A stretch of DNA of 64,000 nt from Melioribacteraceae bacterium (GCA_021739765.1 JAIPBD010000017.1:1-64000), one strand, 5' to 3'. Shown: positions 1-11,128, counted from the stretch's first letter. Made by a program: numbers and translations. Notes: generated from the sequence alone by a model not told the origin.

Positions 1-92
1 AATTGTGTAACTTGTTTTTTTCAGCCGAAAAACAGAATTATGCAATAGAAAATTTTAGAAACGAAAACAATCACAATATGAGGAATAAACTC

Positions 93-3000
93 ATGAAAAA
101 ATATCTTTTACTATTTATCAGCATGTTTTTAATTGCTGGAACAATCAATTCTCAGCAGCTCGTTTCTCCAGGTGGAGATGCCGTTGATATAAGTTTTAGT
201 GCAAGCTCAATAACATTTAATTGGGACGCATACTCTTTTACCAATACAGTCGGTGGAGATGACTATTATGTACTTCACCTGGGAACATCAACAGGAGTGT
301 ATCCATTAAATACAGGAACTAGTGCTGGTACATCTAATTCATTGGCAGTTTCACACACATATGACTACAATACAGTTTATTATTGGCAGGTCACAGTTGT
401 GCAAGATGGTGGTCTAGTTTACACTTATCCTGAAAAGAAATTTAAGACTGCAATGGCAAATCCGTCCATTTCTTCTCCTGTCAACGGAGCAACATATACT
501 ATATGGACAGTTCCAAGCCAAGTTGAGTGGACTTTGGCAGCTAACAATACGGGTGTAACATATGATTTAGATTATTCCGGAAACTCATTATCAACTGGAG
601 TAACTTCTCCGGCGAACGGAGCAGGATATTCGTCAACAGGATCAAAATCATATACAGTCCACGCAATCGATGATAATTCTGTTTTGGACAACACAAATAG
701 TTCTTCAACAACAAGCTTTACTTTAAATGGTGTTTTAACAATACCTGTTATCTCAATTACAGGGCAATCTGTATTACCAACTTTCAAATTTGATCAATTT
801 GGTTCAGTAACAGATTATACACTCGAAATTGGAACCGCGTCTGGTGGTCCATACACAACTCGTGTAGTTGCTTTGTCAGCATCAAATACAACAATTGCTG
901 CCAACGAAGTTACTTATTATGCGAAGGATGATGAAATGGATCCTTTGACAAACGCAACCTGGTACTATTGGAGAGTCAAAGTTGCTGATGGAAATGTAGC
1001 AGGTGGATTCAGATATTCTGAAGAAAGTTATTTCAAAACTGATGAAGATGTAACTGTTACTCTCTCTTATCCTGAAGCAGATCAAGAAGTTTATGCTTTT
1101 GATGATCTTAATCTTTATTGGTTCATCTCTGAAGCAACCGGAACAATGAGATACAGAGTTGAGATACTTGAAAATCCTGGTTCAGTTCCAACACAGTATG
1201 ACGCTCTTTGGAATACGCCAGATTTTTCCGCTCAGGATATTTCCGGGTTAACTACAGAGATAGCCGGGCTTAAAGGCGCTGCAACATATTATTGGAGAGT
1301 CGTTGTTTATTATGATGAAAACACAAGCAACACTTACAATGATGGTGACAGAACTGTAAAAATATCTTCTGTGGGTAAATTTACTACTAAGGGTGGAGCG
1401 GTTGAAGCTTATCCTTCATGGCCGATTACTAATCCGACCATTTATTCGGCTAATCCATTTTTGTACTGGTATCATTTAGAATACTCAAGTAATTTGGAAT
1501 ATACTGTTTATGTAGCAACAGCTAATGATGGTGATTTAAGTGATAATGGTTCTTGGGTTTACAGCGCAACCGTCACAGATCTTTTTGATCAAGTTACGGT
1601 TAATCTTGCATCAGGTACACCATATTACTGGCAGGTAAAAACAACTTACACAGTGGATAACTCATTTGTATTATCGTCAGTTGAATCATTTACTACAGAT
1701 GCATGGGATGCTGTAACTGCATTTTTACCAACCGCATCTTATCCTGTTGATGGTGTCGATATCTATTCAACTGCGCCATATTTATGGTGGTATGTTGGAG
1801 GAGTTTATGACAATTTAACTTTCCAAGTTATTCTGGAAGAATCTGATGGAGTTGGTGGATGGACTGATGTTTCAGGAACTAACCTAACCGCTACTACAAC
1901 AACTGATTTAAATATTCAAGCGACTGGATTAACACCTGGTGTAACATATCGATGGAGTGTTAGATCTTACGAAACTGGAAATTCAGGAAATACTTCACTT
2001 TATACCGCAACAGAAGAATTCACAGTTGTCGGTGGCGCATTAACTTCTACTGTCACAACATGGCCAACAAGCGGGGAAGTTGTTTATACAATTAATCCTA
2101 CAGCTTATTGGTATCTTGAAGGTTCTCATTTAGGTGTAACAGGTTACACTTTCAAATATTCTACAAATAACCAAGCCGGTTCATGGCATTCATATTCACC
2201 TGGAGCAGCTTCACCAACAAGCGGTAGCTTAACCGTAACCGGATATGAAAATACTTCATATACATTTACACAAGATCTAAATTATGGTCAGATATATTAT
2301 TGGGCTGTTGCCACGAGTGAAAATGATGATGAGAATGGAGACTACTCAACCGGAAGTTTTGTAGTTGCCGGTGGCTCCAGCAATGTAACACTTGTAAAAA
2401 CGACGCCTGAAGATGAATCAATTGTGTATGGTGACGAAGCCACTTTATACTGGTACGCTTCCGGATCTACAATGGGAATTACCGGTTATAGAGTTGTTTA
2501 TAGTGATACAAAATTATTCGTGGAGTCTCCTGATCATGTTTATGAATCAGCTATCGGAATTGCGACAAATGCTACAATTACAGATTTGAATCCCGGTACA
2601 ACTTACTATTGGTATCCACAATTCACTTATGATGCGACACCAACTCAAGGCGGAACATGGTATCCATCAACCGGATCAGGTATTGCCGGAGCTTTTGAAT
2701 TTACGGTGGTTGCCGGCGCGGCACCTGTTGTTCCTCAACCTGCTTCACCAATTAACGGATTGACACTTGGTGAAGGAAACGTATCTCTTTCTTGGAGATT
2801 ACCGGTTCAATCTGAATCTACATTGAATTATGATGTTCAATTAGCAACTAATGCCGATTTTACAGACGCTCAAGAATTTGCAGATGTTGACGCTCTTAAC
2901 GCAAAAGTTAATAGCTTAGGCGCAGGTGAATATTTCTGGAGAGTAAGATCGAAAGTTAAAAATACTAAAGGCGCTGATGCTTCTGAGTATTCAACAGCGG

Positions 3001-3332
3001 GTAACTTCAACATTCAAGGTGTAACATCCGCGAAAGAAGAAGAACAATTACCAACTGAATTCGAGTTAGCTCAAAACTATCCGAATCCGTTCAACCCGAC
3101 AACTTCAATCAAGTTCAGCTTACCGCAAGCAGAATATGTAAGCATTACAGTTTACGATATGCTTGGAAATGAGATTAGAACATTGGTTAATAGAGAAGTT
3201 GCCGCCGGTACACACTCAGCAGTTTGGAACGGAAATGACAACTTTGGCAGCAGAGTTGCTTCCGGAACATACATTTACAGAATCTCAGCCGGTGAATTCG
3301 TATCAGTTAAAAAGATGTTGTTACTCAAGTAA
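93..3332 (+). CDS. T9SS-secreted multidomain FN3-like surface protein
   Basis: This is a 1079-residue secreted protein built from roughly ten FN3/Ig-like beta-sandwich repeats. The repeats are marked by recurring phrases such as YYWRV, YYWQV and LYWY. I chose the ATG at 93 because AGGAA lies 7 nt upstream and the protein then opens with a signal peptide (MKKYLLLF, then a hydrophobic stretch to about residue 20). An in-frame ATG at 78 and a TTG at 3 are weaker choices. The last ~90 residues are a type IX secretion sorting domain with QNYPNPFNPTTSI, a FlgD-like fold and the terminal KMLLLK. No catalytic motif is visible, so adhesion or a surface scaffold is likely. Its C-terminal two thirds is clearly paralogous to the C-terminal third of the next gene. 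A hairpin terminator follows, so it is probably monocistronic. Confidence 0.9.
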   Translation: MKKYLLLFISMFLIAGTINSQQLVSPGGDAVDISFSASSITFNWDAYSFTNTVGGDDYYVLHLGTSTGVYPLNTGTSAGTSNSLAVSHTYDYNTVYYWQVTVVQDGGLVYTYPEKKFKTAMANPSISSPVNGATYTIWTVPSQVEWTLAANNTGVTYDLDYSGNSLSTGVTSPANGAGYSSTGSKSYTVHAIDDNSVLDNTNSSSTTSFTLNGVLTIPVISITGQSVLPTFKFDQFGSVTDYTLEIGTASGGPYTTRVVALSASNTTIAANEVTYYAKDDEMDPLTNATWYYWRVKVADGNVAGGFRYSEESYFKTDEDVTVTLSYPEADQEVYAFDDLNLYWFISEATGTMRYRVEILENPGSVPTQYDALWNTPDFSAQDISGLTTEIAGLKGAATYYWRVVVYYDENTSNTYNDGDRTVKISSVGKFTTKGGAVEAYPSWPITNPTIYSANPFLYWYHLEYSSNLEYTVYVATANDGDLSDNGSWVYSATVTDLFDQVTVNLASGTPYYWQVKTTYTVDNSFVLSSVESFTTDAWDAVTAFLPTASYPVDGVDIYSTAPYLWWYVGGVYDNLTFQVILEESDGVGGWTDVSGTNLTATTTTDLNIQATGLTPGVTYRWSVRSYETGNSGNTSLYTATEEFTVVGGALTSTVTTWPTSGEVVYTINPTAYWYLEGSHLGVTGYTFKYSTNNQAGSWHSYSPGAASPTSGSLTVTGYENTSYTFTQDLNYGQIYYWAVATSENDDENGDYSTGSFVVAGGSSNVTLVKTTPEDESIVYGDEATLYWYASGSTMGITGYRVVYSDTKLFVESPDHVYESAIGIATNATITDLNPGTTYYWYPQFTYDATPTQGGTWYPSTGSGIAGAFEFTVVAGAAPVVPQPASPINGLTLGEGNVSLSWRLPVQSESTLNYDVQLATNADFTDAQEFADVDALNAKVNSLGAGEYFWRVRSKVKNTKGADASEYSTAGNFNIQGVTSAKEEEQLPTEFELAQNYPNPFNPTTSIKFSLPQAEYVSITVYDMLGNEIRTLVNREVAAGTHSAVWNGNDNFGSRVASGTYIYRISAGEFVSVKKMLLLK

Positions 3333-3346
3333 TTTATTGATCCCTG

Positions 3347-3388
3347 AAAAGCCGTTCTGAAAAATGGGCGGCTTTTCTTTTTTTATTT
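3347..3388 (+). terminator. Rho-independent terminator of the first surface-protein gene
   Basis: AAAAGCCG at 3347-3354 pairs perfectly with CGGCTTTT at 3369-3376. A T-rich tract follows to about 3388. It starts 14 nt after the stop codon. Confidence 0.85.
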
Positions 3389-3521
3389 TTGTTCGTTTCC
3401 AGTCCTAATTTAATTTTTTATTTTTTGTATATTAATAATACTTGATGTCGAATTTCCTTTCCCGGATACAATTAGATATAAACAGCCGATTAAATTTTTG
3501 AATTTATTCTAGAGGTATACA

Positions 3522-6500
3522 ATGAGGAAGTTAATTATTCTTCTGGTTTTTCTTTTTGCAGGGAATTTTTACGCACAATATAATTCTGAATTTACAGTTA
3601 CATCACAACCAACTGGAAATGTGTGGACGACTGGTAATTCGGTTGTTGTTCAATTAAGTAATAATATAGCTGGTGCTGTCACCGTTCACTTGCAATTGTT
3701 TAACAGTTCAGGTTTAGCTTATTACCGCGATAATATGCCCAGTCTCGAAGTTCAAAATGCCGTTGCAGGTGATGAAGTCACTCTTAGCTTTGGAACTCTT
3801 GCTGTTGGAACTTACACATCCATGACCGTTTTATTAGAGCAAAATTCAAATACGGTAGGTACACAATCAGGTTTACCAGGTTTTACAGTTGTTGACTACA
3901 CAGATAATTTTAGCGTTACTCAAAAGCCAACTGGTACGGTAGGTTCAAGCGGTAATCAAGTCACAGTTAGACTGTTGAATGGAGTGGGATTGCCAACTGA
4001 TATCTCAATTCAGTTGTTTGGTGGACCCGCCGGGTTTTATGGCTCTGGCACAGCAGGTTTTAGTGCACTCGAAATTCAAAATATAAACAGTGTGGGTGAT
4101 TATACAATTACTATCCCTGATCTTCCTGATGGGATTTACACATCGATGACCGTTTTATTGCAGCCAGGTGGTACCACCACTACTTGGGGTAGAAAAGAAA
4201 ACGTTACATCATTTACTGTTTCTTCAACTCCCGCTCTCTCTAATGATGCAACATTGAGTGCATTAAGTTTAAGCAGTGGTACTTTGTCCCCAACTTTTGC
4301 CTCTGGGACTACAAGTTATACTGCATCTGTCGCGAATTCTGTATCAAGTGTTACGGTTAGCGCAACTCCAAATGATGCAAATTACACGGGTTTAACCGGA
4401 ACCGGTTCAAAATCTTTATCAGTCGGTGATAACAGTTTAGATGTTGTTGTAACGGCAGAAGATGCTTCTACTACAAAAACTTATAATATAGTAGTTCGCA
4501 GAAAAAGTACCGTTGCTACATTGTCAGATTTAACTATTGATGGGAATACGATTACCGGATTTGCTTCGGGAACTTTTAGTTATTCACTATCCGTGCCTTA
4601 CGCATCAAGCTCGATATCTGTTGGTGGAACAACAACTCATGCAAGTGCGAGTATTACAAGTGGTAATGGTTCTAATTCATTATCAGTAGGGAATAATACT
4701 GTTACTGTAACTGTCACCGCAGAAGATGGGAATACCCAAAATTATGTGATGACTGTAAGAAGATGGAATAATGTCACCACGCTATCAAGTTTAGGTTTTA
4801 CGGAAGGAAGTATTACTCCTTCATTTAGTTCGGGAACAACGAGTTATTCCTCAACGGTAGCAAATTCGGTTTCTCAAATTAACATTTCGGCTACTGCATC
4901 AGATGCTAATGCAACTGTAAGTGGTTATACAACACCAGAAAGTATTAATGTAGGTGACAATGCAATAACAGTAACCGTAACTGCTGAAGATCCATCAATT
5001 TCTCAAAATTATACTTTGAATGTTCGTAGAAAAAGTACAGATGCGACTTTATCCGATTTGAAAGTAGGAGGTAGTACGCTTAGTGGATTTTCTTCTACCA
5101 CTTATAACTATTCAGTATCTGTTCCATATGCGACAACGTCAACAACTGTTGGCGCAACAGCAAATCATGGCAGTGCGAATGTTTCGGGAACAGGTTCTCC
5201 ATCATTAAACGTAGGGGATAATTCCGTAACAGTTACAGTAACAGCTGAAGATGGTAATACGCAGGACTATGATGTTACTATCAGAAGATTAAACAATGTA
5301 ACCACCCTTTCAACCTTAAGTTTTACTGAAGGAAGTATTAGCCCTACATTTGCATCCGGAACAACGAGCTATTCATCAACTGTTGCAAATTCAGTTTCAC
5401 AAATTAATATTACTGCAACCCCGACAGATGGGAACGCAAGTGTAAGTGGTTTTAATACACCTCAATCTATAAGTGTAAACTCAAACACAATTACAATTAC
5501 GGTCACCGCAGAAGATCCATCAATTTCTCAAAATTATACTTTATCTGTACTAAGACAACTTGCTCAAACAACTTTGGCTTCTCCTTTAGGAACAAGCGAT
5601 GAATCGCTACAACCAACATTTGAATGGTCAAAAGTTACCGGTGCAGAAAATTATTTGTTAGAAGTTAACACCGCATCAGGATTCAATGGAACGAGCATTT
5701 TCTCTTCAAATGTGGGCAATTCGACTTCAGATCCACAGAGTCATACATTGAGTTCAGGAACATCAAACAATTTAGAAAGCGGTGTAACTTATTATTGGAG
5801 AGTTACCGCAAAACAATCTTCGCCAACGAATACAGCAACCACTCCGGTTGCATATTCTTCATTTACAACTGATGATGTTGAAATCTTAGGTTCGCCGAGT
5901 GTTTCAACTAACTCGGTAAATGTTACTATGCCACTAACTTTAGATTGGGGCGGTGTTTCCGGTGCTACAAAATATCAATTACAGATTGATACAGAAGATG
6001 ATTGGGATGGTACTTACGTTTACGATCAAACGATAACTGGGACAAGTCAACAATTAACGACATCCGAATTAGAATATAATACACTCTATTATTGGAGAAC
6101 TACCGGATTGGCAAAATCTTCTCCAACTCAAAATTTTACAACTGAGATTGCCGTTCCTCAGAATGTTGATGTGTCTGTGAGTCCTTCGAGAGATGCAGGG
6201 ATTTCAATCACCAATCCAACCATTGTTTGGGATTATGATGAGAATGATGCTGGCGTTACTTTTGACATCACATATACCTCAGCCGGCTCAGGTTCTGGAA
6301 CGTATGCATCAGGATTGGATCCTAACTCTGTTTCCGGTTTTTCGCAAACCGGTCCAAATAGTGGAATATATTCTTACTCTTACAGCGGCAGTCTAACGAT
6401 GTCTTATAACGAAAGTTATACCTTCACGGTCACCGCGAAGAAAACCAGTTTTACTTCTAAAACAGATGATACTACAATTAAAACTGAACTTAATCCAAAT

Positions 6501-9500
6501 GCGATTACTATTTCTTCAGTACCGAGTGGAATTGCGGTTGATACGACCGGAGTAACATATTCACTTTCTTATGAAGCAGAGAAAGAAGCTTCGCAAGCAA
6601 TAATTGAAGTAAAATTAAATAATACTACAACCGTTTACGGCCCAGCAGCTGCTGCAACTGGAGATATCACTCTTACAAACGCAAGTCTCACAACTGCAGG
6701 AGATTTGGCGAATAATACATCTTATACTTTAGATGTGATCGTAACTAATAATGATTATTCTACAAATAAAGCCACTGAGAGTAGTGCGGCTTTTATTACG
6801 AAACTAAAAATTCCAGTTTATACATCTACACCAAGTACAGGGGAACCATTGAACCCAACGCTTGCATGGAATGATGTTTTGGGGGCTGAGTCTTACCTGC
6901 TTCAAATAAATGAATCATCAGATTTTACGGGTAAATTTGTTTTTAACAGTCAAGTTAATGATGATGGCAGTGCTGGTCAGCAATCTTCCACAGTAAACAG
7001 TACAATTAACCCGATAAAGGATGAATCAACTTATTACTGGAGAGTTGTCGCAAAAAACACGAGTGGAAACACCAGTTTGATTCCAGCGAATTATGGTACA
7101 TTTTCTACTGCTAAATTTGTAGTTAATAACCCAACTTATGTTGTATCCGGAAACGGTGCTTTAGATGTTGATGTTACATCACCCAGAGTGGGATGGGATG
7201 CTGATGCCGCAGCGGATAAATACTATGTGCAAATTTCTACCGACAATACTTTTAATACAGGTATGGTTTTCGATGGAACAATAACAACAAATTATAAAGA
7301 TTTATCCAACCTTGCTTTCAATACGATACATTATTGGAGAGTTGAATCACAGAATGATAATTCAGCCAAAACATCTACAACTTCAAGTTTTACAACCGAG
7401 ATAAATACTCCTGTAAATGTTGATATCCAAGGAACAACAAACAATTTTGGTTACACAGTTTCGGATGATGTTGTAGTCGTTTGGGAATATGATTTGAATG
7501 ATACAGGTGTTTTATTTGATATTACTTATTCAATTAACGACGGTGGCCCAACCACCGGAACTGTTATTTCGGATTTGAATCCAGCTTCACCGGGTTCCGG
7601 ATTCACTTATTCTAATCAAACAACTCATAATGCGGCAACTTATACTTGGAATCCGGCTGCTGATTTGTTGTATAATGAAAAATATACGATAACCGTAACT
7701 GCTAAAAAGACTGGATTTACATCCAAATTTGCTGATACTTGGTTTGTAACAGAACTGAAAGATCTAAATGTCACTCAATTTCCGGCTTCCTCAGCTGATA
7801 GAGATATCACAGGTGGCAATCTTCTAAATATGCAATTTGCGTATGATGAGGCAGGGGATGAGTCTTCCGCGAAAATTGAGCTTCAATATAGAAATATTAC
7901 TGATGCCGGTTCATGGACAAGTTTTACCAATTTCCCTAAAAATACAGTTAGCGCAAGTGCAAATTATGATCAATCTTGGGCAACATTGTTATACAATACA
8001 GAATATGAATGGCAAATTATCATGACGAACAATGATAATAACGCTGATATCACAACTTATAATAATTCGAATGACAATGATCTTAAAACCAAATTGGATG
8101 TTGCGGCTTTGGTAAGTCTTGCTGATGGCTCAAGTTCTCCAGATAGAACTCCTACTTTATCATGGACGCTAAACGCCAACAATACCGATGTAAATTATGA
8201 TTTATTGATTGATTGGTCTGGTGGATCACGTGGAGTTGGCGGAACCGGTGGAGATACTACATTTACTGATTACACTTCGACTTCATTCACTTTTACCGGA
8301 AAGCAGCCACTAGGACGTTATTCTTGGAGAATTACTACTGATGATACGGATTTAAATCCTTTTGATGATGTTGTAACGAATTCACCGAGTGCAACAACAT
8401 TTTTCACTTATGATATTGTTCCCAGCTTAAAAAATCCGGTGCACACGCTTACCGGTGTCTCAGCTCTCCCGATTCTAGAATGGTATGATGGAGATGTGGA
8501 TGAATACACTATTCTAATTGATACTGATGCCGCGTTTAATAGCGGAACATCAGGAGCGCTTCATGAAATTAAAGTCTCTAATACAGCAGGAGCAGGGATT
8601 GATGGTGTATATACAACGGATGGAACAACTATCACTTATAAAGTTGAAGAAAGTGATTTGGACGGTCAATTGACCAATGGGCAATGGTATTTCTGGAAAG
8701 TCCGTTATAAAGATCCTAATACTGTTAATTTTGATTCAGCACCATGGGAGTTTAAAGTTGACGCAAGTTTGAGTTTGTCACTTTCTTATCCAGGAATAGC
8801 CGAAGAAGTATATCAATATGATCCTTTGCAATTCCAATGGTATTTAAGTCAAGTTCAAGGGAGTGTAAAGTATAAGCTGCAAGTTGTTGATGATGCTTTA
8901 ATCGCGGGAAGTTTACCAACTCCGGAAGAGTGGGAGACTTTAACTCTTGCGGTTGATGAAGATAATTTAAACACAACATTCAAGTCGATTACCGGTCTGC
9001 TCGGAGCCAATCAATATCATTGGAGAGTGATTGGTTATTACGATGATGGCACAACTACCGGTTCGTTTGATGACGAGGATAGAGTTATCAAAATCTCAGT
9101 CACAAATACATTTACGACAAAAGGCGGAAATATTGAGGCCTTCCCATCATGGCCGGTTGGTAACCCGACTGTTTATCTCGAAAGACCAACTCTTTATTGG
9201 TATACATTAGAGTATGAACCAAGTGTTCTTTATACCGTTTATTATGTGCAATCGGCTAGTTCTATTGCAACTCTCGGAAATGATCTCAGATTGGTTGCAG
9301 GCGTTGACTCATTAACCGCAACAGCAAACTTGTTTACAACTTTCGATTTTGATTTGACAAGTGACAAGAGTTATAAATGGCAGGTTAAATCAAAATACAC
9401 TTCAGATAATTCAATTAAACTATCAAATGTAGTTGAATTTGTTACTGATGATTGGGATGCAGTAACTGCATTCTTACCAACAGCATCTTATCCAACTGAT

Positions 9501-11024
9501 GGAGTTGATGTTTACACAACTGCACCGACCTTGTGGTGGTATGTTGGTGGGGAATATGTAAATCTTGATTTTGATGTACGATACAAAGAAACATCTTCTT
9601 CTACATGGATTCCTGTTAACGGTATTGACGGATTATATACGCAGTTAACAGGTTTATTACCCGGTAAAACTTACGAATGGCAAGTTAAATCATATCAATC
9701 CGGAGCTACCGGAAATAATTCCGGATGGACAACTTCCGAAACGTTTACTGTAGTTGGCGGCGGTTTAACTAAAACTGTTGCGAGTTATCCGGTTAATACA
9801 GAAACTATTTACGATAATGAAGTTACCGTTAGCTGGTACCTGGACGGTTCGTCAATGGGATTTGATGAATATTACGTACGATTAGTGCAATCCAACAGTA
9901 ATCCCGGAAATTGGCATACAGTATCAAATTCATTTGATGCCAATATTTCAAATGTAAATCAAACGTATCATACTTTTACTGATCTTGAATATGGTGAAAC
10001 TTATTATTGGGCGGTAGCTTTCTACGATGCTGAAGCCGACGCGTTAGTTTCGACTGACTATTCAGTTGGTTCATTTAAAATAGTTGGTGGTAATTCAACA
10101 ACTATTACAAATACAACTCCTGAAGACGAAAGTGTAGTTTACAGCTCTTCACCGACTGTTTACTGGCAAGTAAATGGTTCCGGTATTGGAATTCAAGGAT
10201 ACAGAGTTGAGTATAGTGAAACGCAACTGTTTGTTACCGGATTTGTCGATGAAAAAATATCCACAATTAACAGCGTTCAGTTAACTGATCTGACTCCCGG
10301 TGCAACTTATTATTGGAGAGTTTCATTCACTTATGATGATCCAAATGGTTCGCCCGTATGGAGTTCTGCATCATCAGCAACTGAATTCAGTGTTATAGCG
10401 GGTTCAAATTCTGTAACACCACAAGTTCAATCCCCGATTTCGGGAGTTACGATTTCGGATGCTTCTCCAACATTATCATGGAGATTACCGGTTAAATCTG
10501 AATCGAACTTGGTCTATGAAATCGAGTTGGCAAACAACTCCAACTTCAATGATGCAGTGAAACTTGACGATGTAAATTCTCTAAAGATGAAAGTTGCAAG
10601 TCTTGGAAGTGGTGAATATTTCTGGAGAGTTCGTTCCAAAGTTGCCGGTTCTAAATCAACTTCGGTTTCTGCATACTCTAAAGTAGGCAGTTTTGTAGTT
10701 GATGGTGTTACCGGAATAGAAGACGGAAGGATCGAGTTGGTTCCGTCAAACTTTGCATTGGAACAAAATTATCCGAATCCATTTAATCCAACTACGTCAA
10801 TTCGGTTTACACTTCCTGAAGCTGAATTTGTCAGTTTGAAAATTTACGATATGCTGGGGAATGAAATACGAACCGTGATGAATTCAGATAAATCAAGCGG
10901 AACACACACAGCCGTATGGGACGGAAGGGATAATGGCGGAAGCCAAGTTACTTCTGGTACCTATATTTACAGACTGACCGCCGGCAATAATGTAGAAGTA
11001 CGGAAGATGTTATTACTTAAATAA
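3522..11024 (+). CDS. Giant T9SS-secreted protein with cadherin-like and FN3 repeats (2500 aa)
   Basis: The start ATG has AGAGG just upstream and gives a clear signal peptide (MRKLIILLVFLFAG, cut near YAQ). Domains in order: two copies of a ~105-residue beta-domain (about 21-235, each ending near GTYTSMTVLL or GIYTSMTVLL); five cadherin-like beta-sandwich repeats of ~87 residues (about 239-680, with ATLSxL at the start and TVTAED...VRR at the end); then many FN3-like repeats (about 685-2400, marked by YYWRV or YHWRV); then a C-terminal T9SS sorting domain with QNYPNPFNPTTSI and terminal KMLLLK. The cadherin-like repeats match the family often seen in secreted bacterial proteins. No enzymatic motif is visible. 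The last ~760 residues are paralogous to the previous gene, so this looks like a surface adhesin that grew by internal and tandem duplication. Confidence 0.92.
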   Translation: MRKLIILLVFLFAGNFYAQYNSEFTVTSQPTGNVWTTGNSVVVQLSNNIAGAVTVHLQLFNSSGLAYYRDNMPSLEVQNAVAGDEVTLSFGTLAVGTYTSMTVLLEQNSNTVGTQSGLPGFTVVDYTDNFSVTQKPTGTVGSSGNQVTVRLLNGVGLPTDISIQLFGGPAGFYGSGTAGFSALEIQNINSVGDYTITIPDLPDGIYTSMTVLLQPGGTTTTWGRKENVTSFTVSSTPALSNDATLSALSLSSGTLSPTFASGTTSYTASVANSVSSVTVSATPNDANYTGLTGTGSKSLSVGDNSLDVVVTAEDASTTKTYNIVVRRKSTVATLSDLTIDGNTITGFASGTFSYSLSVPYASSSISVGGTTTHASASITSGNGSNSLSVGNNTVTVTVTAEDGNTQNYVMTVRRWNNVTTLSSLGFTEGSITPSFSSGTTSYSSTVANSVSQINISATASDANATVSGYTTPESINVGDNAITVTVTAEDPSISQNYTLNVRRKSTDATLSDLKVGGSTLSGFSSTTYNYSVSVPYATTSTTVGATANHGSANVSGTGSPSLNVGDNSVTVTVTAEDGNTQDYDVTIRRLNNVTTLSTLSFTEGSISPTFASGTTSYSSTVANSVSQINITATPTDGNASVSGFNTPQSISVNSNTITITVTAEDPSISQNYTLSVLRQLAQTTLASPLGTSDESLQPTFEWSKVTGAENYLLEVNTASGFNGTSIFSSNVGNSTSDPQSHTLSSGTSNNLESGVTYYWRVTAKQSSPTNTATTPVAYSSFTTDDVEILGSPSVSTNSVNVTMPLTLDWGGVSGATKYQLQIDTEDDWDGTYVYDQTITGTSQQLTTSELEYNTLYYWRTTGLAKSSPTQNFTTEIAVPQNVDVSVSPSRDAGISITNPTIVWDYDENDAGVTFDITYTSAGSGSGTYASGLDPNSVSGFSQTGPNSGIYSYSYSGSLTMSYNESYTFTVTAKKTSFTSKTDDTTIKTELNPNAITISSVPSGIAVDTTGVTYSLSYEAEKEASQAIIEVKLNNTTTVYGPAAAATGDITLTNASLTTAGDLANNTSYTLDVIVTNNDYSTNKATESSAAFITKLKIPVYTSTPSTGEPLNPTLAWNDVLGAESYLLQINESSDFTGKFVFNSQVNDDGSAGQQSSTVNSTINPIKDESTYYWRVVAKNTSGNTSLIPANYGTFSTAKFVVNNPTYVVSGNGALDVDVTSPRVGWDADAAADKYYVQISTDNTFNTGMVFDGTITTNYKDLSNLAFNTIHYWRVESQNDNSAKTSTTSSFTTEINTPVNVDIQGTTNNFGYTVSDDVVVVWEYDLNDTGVLFDITYSINDGGPTTGTVISDLNPASPGSGFTYSNQTTHNAATYTWNPAADLLYNEKYTITVTAKKTGFTSKFADTWFVTELKDLNVTQFPASSADRDITGGNLLNMQFAYDEAGDESSAKIELQYRNITDAGSWTSFTNFPKNTVSASANYDQSWATLLYNTEYEWQIIMTNNDNNADITTYNNSNDNDLKTKLDVAALVSLADGSSSPDRTPTLSWTLNANNTDVNYDLLIDWSGGSRGVGGTGGDTTFTDYTSTSFTFTGKQPLGRYSWRITTDDTDLNPFDDVVTNSPSATTFFTYDIVPSLKNPVHTLTGVSALPILEWYDGDVDEYTILIDTDAAFNSGTSGALHEIKVSNTAGAGIDGVYTTDGTTITYKVEESDLDGQLTNGQWYFWKVRYKDPNTVNFDSAPWEFKVDASLSLSLSYPGIAEEVYQYDPLQFQWYLSQVQGSVKYKLQVVDDALIAGSLPTPEEWETLTLAVDEDNLNTTFKSITGLLGANQYHWRVIGYYDDGTTTGSFDDEDRVIKISVTNTFTTKGGNIEAFPSWPVGNPTVYLERPTLYWYTLEYEPSVLYTVYYVQSASSIATLGNDLRLVAGVDSLTATANLFTTFDFDLTSDKSYKWQVKSKYTSDNSIKLSNVVEFVTDDWDAVTAFLPTASYPTDGVDVYTTAPTLWWYVGGEYVNLDFDVRYKETSSSTWIPVNGIDGLYTQLTGLLPGKTYEWQVKSYQSGATGNNSGWTTSETFTVVGGGLTKTVASYPVNTETIYDNEVTVSWYLDGSSMGFDEYYVRLVQSNSNPGNWHTVSNSFDANISNVNQTYHTFTDLEYGETYYWAVAFYDAEADALVSTDYSVGSFKIVGGNSTTITNTTPEDESVVYSSSPTVYWQVNGSGIGIQGYRVEYSETQLFVTGFVDEKISTINSVQLTDLTPGATYYWRVSFTYDDPNGSPVWSSASSATEFSVIAGSNSVTPQVQSPISGVTISDASPTLSWRLPVKSESNLVYEIELANNSNFNDAVKLDDVNSLKMKVASLGSGEYFWRVRSKVAGSKSTSVSAYSKVGSFVVDGVTGIEDGRIELVPSNFALEQNYPNPFNPTTSIRFTLPEAEFVSLKIYDMLGNEIRTVMNSDKSSGTHTAVWDGRDNGGSQVTSGTYIYRLTAGNNVEVRKMLLLK

Positions 11025-11054
11025 CATTTTGAGTTACAATTTCGATTATCAATA

Positions 11055-11081
11055 AGCCGCCTCATCCGAGGCGGTTTTTTT
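11055..11081 (+). terminator. Rho-independent terminator of the giant surface protein
   Basis: CCGCCTC (11057-11063) and GAGGCGG (11068-11074) form a 7-bp GC-rich stem with a 4-nt loop, followed by seven T. It lies about 30 nt after the stop. Confidence 0.92.
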
Positions 11082-11085
11082 GTGC

Positions 11086-11128
11086 GTAATATTGTGAAAA
11101 TCCTCAAAAGGATTTCTAGCAATATCAC
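11086..11128. repeat. Two-part inverted repeat in the 357-nt gap before the GH9 gene
   Basis: The inner stem is AAATCCT (11098-11104) with AGGATTT (11109-11115). The outer stem is ATATTG (11089-11094) with CAATAT (11120-11125), extendable by two more pairs across one mismatch. It follows the terminator at once and has no T run of its own on the + strand. Apart from this and the terminator I see nothing else definite in 11025-11381; the rest is AT-rich leader. Confidence 0.5.
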
